In this document: piece after piece, positions 59,226 through 64,000 of the stretch
Layout: each line of letters opens with the position of its first letter
How positions within the stretch are numbered: the stretch's first letter is position 1
Assembly (NCBI GenBank): GCA_023458415.1
Contig: JAEWZO010000003.1
Coordinates: forward strand, 62,001 to 126,000
DNA length: 64,000 nucleotides
Direction of reading: 5' to 3'
Source: Bacteroidota bacterium
Lineage (GTDB): Bacteria; Bacteroidota; Bacteroidia; Flavobacteriales; Weeksellaceae
Made by a program: the position numbers and the translations under genes
The notes under the pieces: generated by a model
Seen by the model: the letters and a program-made list of their open reading frames with translations, nothing else
Databases searched by the model: none
What the model was told of the DNA's origin: nothing

Positions 59226-60884
59226 CTACGCTTCACATGAAGAGCAAGAAACAAAGTTCACCATCAGCTCTTTAGAAACGGATGAACTTCTTTGGTAATA
59301 CAAAGTTTTTACGCCTTTCTTCCATGCTTCGATGATAACGTAATTCACATCTTTCACCGGCATGGTGCTTGGAATCTGAAGGTTCAGCGACTGTGCCTGA
59401 TCGATGTACTGCTGTCTTTGTGCTGCCTGAGTTACAATTTCCATCGGAGAAATCTCCTTGAAGGTTTTGAACACCGCCTTTTCGTCATCGGTCAGTTCTT
59501 CAAGATGCTGTACAGAACCGTGATTCAGCATAATGGTTCTCCAGGTTTCCTCGTTGTCAAGACCTTTTTCTTCAAGCAGTTTTGCGAGGTATTTATTCTT
59601 TCTCATGAAGTTCCCTTTCGCCAATCCCGCCTTGTAATAGTTGGATGCAAACGGCTCAATTCCCGGAGAAGTCTGTCCCAAAATTGCCGATGAAGACGTC
59701 GTAGGAGCAATCGCCATTAAAGTCGTGTTTCGCATTCCGTAACCTTTCAGCAGTTCAGGTTCGCCGTAGATGTTGGCCAGTTCTCTTGAGGCTGCTTCCG
59801 CTTCTTCTTTGATATGTCTGAACGCTCTTGCATTGAACTGTGTCGCCTGGAACGATTCAAACGGAATCATATTTTTCTGAAGGTAAGAATGGTAACCTAA
59901 AACGCCCAAACCAAGCGCTCTGTGGCGAAGTGCAAAGTTTCTTGCTCCCTGAAGATAGAAATTACCTTCTGTTTTCTCGATAAATTCTGAAAGAACGGCA
60001 TCCAGGAAATAAATCGCCAGTTTCACCGCATTGGTATCCTTCCATTCATCGAAAAGTTCAAGGTTCATTGAAGACAGACAGCAGATAAATGATTCCTCTT
60101 TCGTGGAAGGCAGCATGATTTCCGAACACAGGTTCGAAGCATTAACCGTCATTCCTAAATCCTTGTAAACCTGCGGCTTATTGCGGTTCACATTATCGGT
60201 AAAGAAAATATACGGAAGGCCTTTCTGCTGGCGACTTTCCAGTACTCTGGCCCAGATTTTACGCTTGTCGGTATCGCCGTCAATCATATCCTGCATCCAG
60301 TAATCCGGAACACAAACCCCTGTAAACAGGTTCTGGATCGGGCTTCCGATGTCTTTGATGGAAAGAAACTCTTCAATATCGCCGTGGTCAATATCTAAGT
60401 AAGCCGCGAACGCACCTCTGCGCACACCACCCTGAGAGACCACATCCATCGCCGTGTCGAACAGCTTCATAAATGAAACAGCACCTGAAGATTTACCGTT
60501 GTCGGTTACCGCAGTACCACGGTTACGCAGTTCTCCGAAATATCCGGAAGTACCGCCCCCGATTTTCGTCTGCATTATCACCTCACCCAGTTTTCCGGTA
60601 ATCCCTTCGATATTGTCCGGCACGTGTACATTGAAACATGAAATCGGCAATCCGCGCTGTGTTCCCATATTGGCCCAGACCGGCGACGAGAAAGAAATCC
60701 AGCCTTTCACGATCATCTCCTTAAAAGCGGGCTGCAGTTCAGGTTTGTACAGACGTTTTGCAGCGGCCGTCGTAATTCTGTCGATGGCGCCTTCCACCGT
60801 TTCGCCTTTCAGCAGGTAACCGCGGTTCAGCATTTGCTCGGACTCCTCATTGAGCCACCATATATCTAAATTTTGTTCGTCCAT
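59226..60884 (-). CDS. nrdA: Ribonucleotide reductase class I alpha subunit
   Basis: A 552-residue protein. Redox and catalytic sites: C83 (PISCFNVHV), C253 and E255 (NASNLCSEI), C268/C269 (FICCLSSMN), and the C-terminal thiol pair C547/C550 (VSCSSCEA). Substrate-loop phrases IGGGTSGYFGELR and SQGGVRRGAFAAYLD are present. The N-terminal ATP-cone regulatory domain is absent (the protein begins directly with the RNR_N-like helical part), so it is short for NrdA. It reduces NDPs with the NrdB radical subunit encoded 28 bases upstream. Allosteric control would need to come by another route. Confidence 0.95.
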   Translation of the reverse strand: MDEQNLDIWWLNEESEQMLNRGYLLKGETVEGAIDRITTAAAKRLYKPELQPAFKEMIVKGWISFSSPVWANMGTQRGLPISCFNVHVPDNIEGITGKLGEVIMQTKIGGGTSGYFGELRNRGTAVTDNGKSSGAVSFMKLFDTAMDVVSQGGVRRGAFAAYLDIDHGDIEEFLSIKDIGSPIQNLFTGVCVPDYWMQDMIDGDTDKRKIWARVLESRQQKGLPYIFFTDNVNRNKPQVYKDLGMTVNASNLCSEIMLPSTKEESFICCLSSMNLELFDEWKDTNAVKLAIYFLDAVLSEFIEKTEGNFYLQGARNFALRHRALGLGVLGYHSYLQKNMIPFESFQATQFNARAFRHIKEEAEAASRELANIYGEPELLKGYGMRNTTLMAIAPTTSSSAILGQTSPGIEPFASNYYKAGLAKGNFMRKNKYLAKLLEEKGLDNEETWRTIMLNHGSVQHLEELTDDEKAVFKTFKEISPMEIVTQAAQRQQYIDQAQSLNLQIPSTMPVKDVNYVIIEAWKKGVKTLYYQRSSSVSKELMVNFVSCSSCEA

Positions 60885-60912
60885 TTTTGTTGAAATTAGT
60901 GGTTGCTAGTTT

Positions 60913-61887
60913 TTAAAACAAATCGTTTTCAGTAATACTTTTATCGTGCTTGGTATAATCTACCGGCCTTTTCGCAAAGAAGTCGTCCAGTGAATTGGCG
61001 AAAACTTCTTCCTCGAACCAAACCATAGGTCTGTACTGTTCCGGTGTGATGTTGTAACGGGTTTTCATTCCGATTTTCTTCAGGGAATCATCCACACGGT
61101 ATTTCATAAAGTTCAGAAGATCTTCCTTTGAGAAATTATCCAACTCGCCCATTTCGAAGATCCAGTCCAGGATTTCTTCTTCCACCTGAATAGAATGGTC
61201 AACCAAAGTGTAAATATCTTCGATATCAGAGTCAGTCAGCAGATCAGGCTGCTCTTCACGGATCTTATTGATAAGGTAAATTCCGGCATTCGCGTGGATC
61301 TGCTCATCTACGGAAGTCCAAGCAATGATGTTGCTCACATTCTTCATATACCCTTTGAATCTTGTGAAAGAAAGAATAATGGCAAACTGCGAGAACAGGG
61401 AAACGTTTTCAATCAAAATGGAGAAAAGCAACAGCGAAGAAACATATTCTTTCGGTGTGGTAGAGTTTGCATGCTTCAGAACGTTGCTCAAGAACTCAAT
61501 TCTTTTCTTGATTGAAGGAATCTCAATTACATGAAGAAATTCCTCGTTATATCCTAAAACCTCAAGAAGTCTGGAATACGCTTCGGAATGGCGGAATTCG
61601 CATTCGGCAAAAGTGGCACCAAGACCGTTCAGTTCAGGCTTTGGAAGGTGATGATAAAGATTTCCCCAGAAAGTTTTTACAGAAACTTCAATCTGTGCAA
61701 TGGCCAAAAGAGCGTGTTTCACCGCGTTTTTCTCGTGCGGTTCCATCTGTGATTTAAAATCCTGAACATCTGCTGTAAAATCTACCTCGGAATGAACCCA
61801 AAATGCTTTCTGGATAGCCTCGGTAAACTGCAGAACTTCCGGATACTCAAACGGTTTATAACTTACTCTTTTGTCGAAGATTCCCAT
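60913..61887 (-). CDS. nrdB: Ribonucleotide reductase class I beta subunit, probable subclass Id
   Basis: A 324-residue NrdB. Metal ligands: E67 (AQIEVSVK; Glu instead of the Asp of class Ia), E97 and H100 (AECEFRHSEAY), E160 (SILIENVS), E195 and H198 (SVDEQIHANA). Tyr104 sits where class Ia has its radical tyrosine. Positions E67, E97, H100, Y104 and E160 agree with my memory of Flavobacterium johnsoniae class Id NrdB, a dimanganese enzyme activated by superoxide. No ATP-cone. The C-terminus KHDKSITENDLF binds NrdA. Promoter candidate at 62027-62034. Confidence 0.94.
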   Translation of the reverse strand: MGIFDKRVSYKPFEYPEVLQFTEAIQKAFWVHSEVDFTADVQDFKSQMEPHEKNAVKHALLAIAQIEVSVKTFWGNLYHHLPKPELNGLGATFAECEFRHSEAYSRLLEVLGYNEEFLHVIEIPSIKKRIEFLSNVLKHANSTTPKEYVSSLLLFSILIENVSLFSQFAIILSFTRFKGYMKNVSNIIAWTSVDEQIHANAGIYLINKIREEQPDLLTDSDIEDIYTLVDHSIQVEEEILDWIFEMGELDNFSKEDLLNFMKYRVDDSLKKIGMKTRYNITPEQYRPMVWFEEEVFANSLDDFFAKRPVDYTKHDKSITENDLF

Positions 61888-62026
61888 AGTGTTGCTGTAT
61901 TTTTTTTAGGTTAAAAAATCTCTTTCACAGAAAAACGAACAGCCAATGTAATTTATTGAATTGCAGGACATTTCACGCTGCGAGACTTCAAGATTAATGC
62001 TGAATTTTTCTGTTTTGAACCAATTA

Positions 62027-62034
62027 CAAAAGTA
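62027..62034 (-). promoter_or_regulatory. Candidate -7 element for the nrdBA operon
   Basis: TACTTTTG on the minus strand fits TAnnTTTG, with a TTTTT stretch at the -33 distance. The leader would be about 130 bases. The remainder of the 394-base gap (61888-62281) contains only the terminator at 62231-62258; I saw no NrdR-type box pair and no small gene. Confidence 0.4.
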
Positions 62035-62230
62035 TAGAATGCTTTCGGGATGAAAAAGTTTGGAATATTAAATCACTGACTTTGAAGACCAAAAGTTTTC
62101 CACAATGACACAGATGGCTCTATATGAAGCTGTTTGACCCAAAGCATAATTTTTGATGACTGAAACTTCAGAAAAAATATTAAACAGTAAACAAAAAACA
62201 CCATTTCCAAATATATTTTTAGTTAAACGC

Positions 62231-62258
62231 TAAAAAAAACACCCTGCTTTCGCAAGGT
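62231..62258 (-). terminator. Terminator of the secreted-protein cluster
   Basis: On the minus strand ACCTTGC pairs with GCAGGGT (one G-U) around GAAA, followed by eight T residues (complement of 62232-62239). It is 24 bases after the stop of the gene at 62282. Confidence 0.75.
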
Positions 62259-62281
62259 ATCTTATTTCATCATTTGTGTAT

Positions 62282-63007
62282 TTAGAAACCGGTTGGTTTA
62301 GGAATGGTTGAATTTCCTCCGCTGGTACCGTTCAAGTTTACGGTTTGTGGCGTTTCAATATTCTTGGTAATCAAACGTTTATATACCAAAATCTGTAGGC
62401 GGATGGTAAAACGGTCGGAATTTGATGGTGTTGCACTGTTAGTTGTAAAACGTGAATTGAGGTATCTTGCTCTAATATGCCATGTTTTAGGCGAATTAGG
62501 ATTTGCAGGATTGGACGGTGCCAAAAACGCAGCAAAATCAGGACTACCCTGTCTGTAAGTATTTGTGCTGGAATTTTGTGTTGGACTGTTGTTATGAACT
62601 GTATACACTTCCAGATCACGCTCACCATTTACGATTCGGCCCAAACTAAAGCTTCGTACTGCAACGATAAACCCTTCGCCATCAATCCCGGTATTATACG
62701 AGCTAATTCCGGAGTTGGGTACATTGTTAAGGTTCAGCTCAAGTAGATTCACCAGCGACGAGTTCTCTACGGACGGCTCATAAATATCAAGGTTAACTCC
62801 TTCTGAAGCCATAAACTTAATGGGCAACTCTAAAGGTTCACCCGGATTCCGCAAATACAGAAGATCTGCATGTGCAATTCCGTTCACATCAAGATTTTCC
62901 TGTGGATCTGCTCTGTTAATTCCAACATTTCCATCAAAATTCTGTTGCTGAGCAAAACAGATAATTCCTATAAAAGATGCAAAAAATAAGTAAAGTTGTG
63001 TTCTCAT
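62282..63007 (-). CDS. Secreted protein with NVGIN...LDVNG motif
   Basis: 241 residues with a signal peptide (QLYLFFASFIGIICFAQQQ). After it comes NVGINRADPQENLDVNGIAH, the Bacteroidota 'VGIGTTxPxxxLDVNG' motif that also starts tail-fibre-like and adhesin-like surface proteins. The rest is beta-rich with a Ser/Pro/Asn-rich segment (APSNPANPNSPKTWHIRARY) and ends without a recognised T9SS sorting domain. Function unknown. It is 17 bases downstream of a similar gene, so the three genes at this end form one operon. Confidence 0.75.
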   Translation of the reverse strand: MRTQLYLFFASFIGIICFAQQQNFDGNVGINRADPQENLDVNGIAHADLLYLRNPGEPLELPIKFMASEGVNLDIYEPSVENSSLVNLLELNLNNVPNSGISSYNTGIDGEGFIVAVRSFSLGRIVNGERDLEVYTVHNNSPTQNSSTNTYRQGSPDFAAFLAPSNPANPNSPKTWHIRARYLNSRFTTNSATPSNSDRFTIRLQILVYKRLITKNIETPQTVNLNGTSGGNSTIPKPTGF

Positions 63008-63024
63008 TGTTAAGCAGTATTTAG

Positions 63025-63675
63025 TTATTGCAGTCCTAACGGAGTTGTCGTTGAGACTCCATTATAATCTGAACCTACAGAACCGTTAATTGTTCCCCAG
63101 TCTTTCACCATCGTTTTTTCAAACACTACAAATGAAACTTCCCACGAACCGTTTCTTCCGGCTACCGTGTTGGAATTGTTAAAATTGAGGTTAATGGTAT
63201 ACTTTCCAGAGTTGTATGCAGCTACCGAGGTATGATAAGTACCATAACGTGTGGTTGAACTGCTTGTAGATGCGATAACCGACGCCTCCTGATTAGAAGC
63301 ATTAACACCTGTATAAACTGCTTCTGCTAAGCCCAAATAATATTTTGAAACATCAAGATCAGTGTTCAGACTGATTACCGACGACTGATTTACGTTATCA
63401 ATCCGTACTGCATACTTGTTAATTGGGCCCACCTGACGCTGAAGCACATCCAAAAGCTTAACCTCGCCCACCGGATTTGAATCTTCAGAACGCACAAGGA
63501 GATAGTATTCTTTTGTAGGACCCGATGCGAAGTTGGTTTCATCCAAAATTAAGTAACTGTCGAGCAGTATGTTTCCATTTACATCCAACGCTCCTCGCGG
63601 TGTTGTAGTCCCGATTCCCACTTGAGCAAAAAACAGTGCAGGAAAAAACAGGAGAAAGAGTAATTCTTTTTTCAT
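63025..63675 (-). CDS. Secreted protein with GIGTTTP...LDVNG motif
   Basis: 216 residues. Signal peptide KELLFLLFFPALFFAQ, then VGIGTTTPRGALDVNGNILL. The C-terminal part has strands that recall the next gene: NGSWEVSFVVFEKTMVKDWG compared with GKWEVNLMVFDRAFAITKVH. No catalytic motif or sorting domain was seen. Probably a surface-exposed structural protein. It lies 11 bases after the partial gene upstream and 17 before the next. Confidence 0.75.
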   Translation of the reverse strand: MKKELLFLLFFPALFFAQVGIGTTTPRGALDVNGNILLDSYLILDETNFASGPTKEYYLLVRSEDSNPVGEVKLLDVLQRQVGPINKYAVRIDNVNQSSVISLNTDLDVSKYYLGLAEAVYTGVNASNQEASVIASTSSSTTRYGTYHTSVAAYNSGKYTINLNFNNSNTVAGRNGSWEVSFVVFEKTMVKDWGTINGSVGSDYNGVSTTTPLGLQ

Positions 63676-63686
63676 GATCTTAGTAT

Positions 63687-64000
63687 TTACTGAGTTATTA
63701 GTGGAGTTGAAGCACTGCCTGTACCACTGCCATTAAAATTATGGGAGTGCACCTTGGTTATGGCGAAAGCTCGGTCGAAAACCATCAGATTTACTTCCCA
63801 TTTTCCGCTTCCCATATTGGTAGGAGGAGCAAATCCATGATAATCTGCTTTAACCCACCACGTACCGTTTTTCACATAGGTGTACACCTGTGCCACGGGC
63901 GCCTTTCTTCTTGCATTGGTGTCGTTGTTGTTTACAGGCAGATTAAAGTTAAAGTAGTTAAGTACGGTAACATACTTGGTTGCGTTAATCTTGGTATCAT
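63687..64000 (-). CDS. Secreted-protein-cluster member, 5' end outside the window
   Basis: An open frame continues to the end of the window (codon boundary at 63998), giving at least 104 residues; the GTG at 63896 is internal. The readable part has ATKYVTVLNYFNFNLPVNNN, GTWWVKADYHGFAPPTNMGS and GKWEVNLMVFDRAFAITKVH. The GSGKWEVNLMVFD/GSWEVSFVVFE correspondence with the gene at 63025 points to tandem paralogues. No start or signal peptide is visible. Confidence 0.72.
   Translation of the reverse strand, partial: DTKINATKYVTVLNYFNFNLPVNNNDTNARRKAPVAQVYTYVKNGTWWVKADYHGFAPPTNMGSGKWEVNLMVFDRAFAITKVHSHNFNGSGTGSASTPLITQ

Noticed and set aside
61888..62281. NrdR boxes or a cobalamin riboswitch upstream of nrdBA
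   Set aside because: No paired ACA-x-TATAT-type boxes and no conserved B12-box could be identified by eye.

Overview
The window comes from a Bacteroidota genome, most likely a Flavobacteriales/Weeksellaceae (Chryseobacterium- or Kaistella-like) organism. The sequence evidence is a low-GC, minus-strand-heavy gene layout, promoters of the Bacteroidota type (TAnnTTTG at -7, sometimes with TTTG at -33), a PorX-type response regulator, a type IX secretion (T9SS) sorting domain, an OstA-like protein, a probable subclass Id NrdB, and secreted proteins with the GIGTTTP...LDVNG motif. The genus call is inference; no rRNA gene is present. Region 1 (1-13.0 kb) is core genome: the 3' end of an LpxD-like acyltransferase, sucD, an outer membrane beta-barrel protein, a NatA/NatB-like ABC exporter, porX, exodeoxyribonuclease III, an RlpA-like protein, rimO, a START-like protein, a class III aminotransferase, an OstA/LptA-like protein and a Fur-family regulator. 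Region 2 (13.0-32.2 kb) is a complete Wzx/Wzy-type capsule or exopolysaccharide locus on the minus strand. In transcription order it has a membrane UDP-GlcNAc 4,6-dehydratase (PglF/FlaA1 type), Wza, Wzc, Wzx flippase, EpsG-type polymerase, GT2, a secreted beta-helix protein, a decayed GT4, an intact GT4, CapE-CapF-CapG (UDP-L-FucNAc synthesis), a WbuB-like GT, a PglC-like initiating phosphosugar transferase, a PglD-like acetyltransferase, a PglE-like aminotransferase and RmlC. The combination predicts repeat units that start on N,N'-diacetylbacillosamine and contain N-acetyl-L-fucosamine. Region 3 (32.4-37.9 kb) is a scar zone between the two polysaccharide loci: a frameshifted small secreted protein, a 5'-truncated T9SS cargo gene, an orphan helix-turn-helix gene, an XRE regulator/HU pair flanked by two copies of the same promoter plus GT4 5' end, and a truncated polymerase-like gene. 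Region 4 (34.3-55.0 kb) is a second polysaccharide locus, also on the minus strand. In transcription order it has Wza2, Wzc2, a TviC/WbpP-like UDP-HexNAc 4-epimerase, a TviB/WbpO-like UDP-HexNAc 6-dehydrogenase (together giving a HexNAc uronic acid), an internally deleted ugd fossil, a second flippase, a DegT aminotransferase plus NeuD-type acetyltransferase, GT2, several GT4s, acyltransferases (one a relic) and a second polymerase-like protein. Two of its genes carry in-frame repeat insertions. Region 5 (55.1-64 kb) returns to core genes: recX, glyA, a small conserved-looking protein, a DUF72 protein, a lipoprotein, nrdB-nrdA, and three tandem secreted proteins related by their N-terminal motif or overall style. 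No tRNA, rRNA, CRISPR array or intact insertion sequence was seen.
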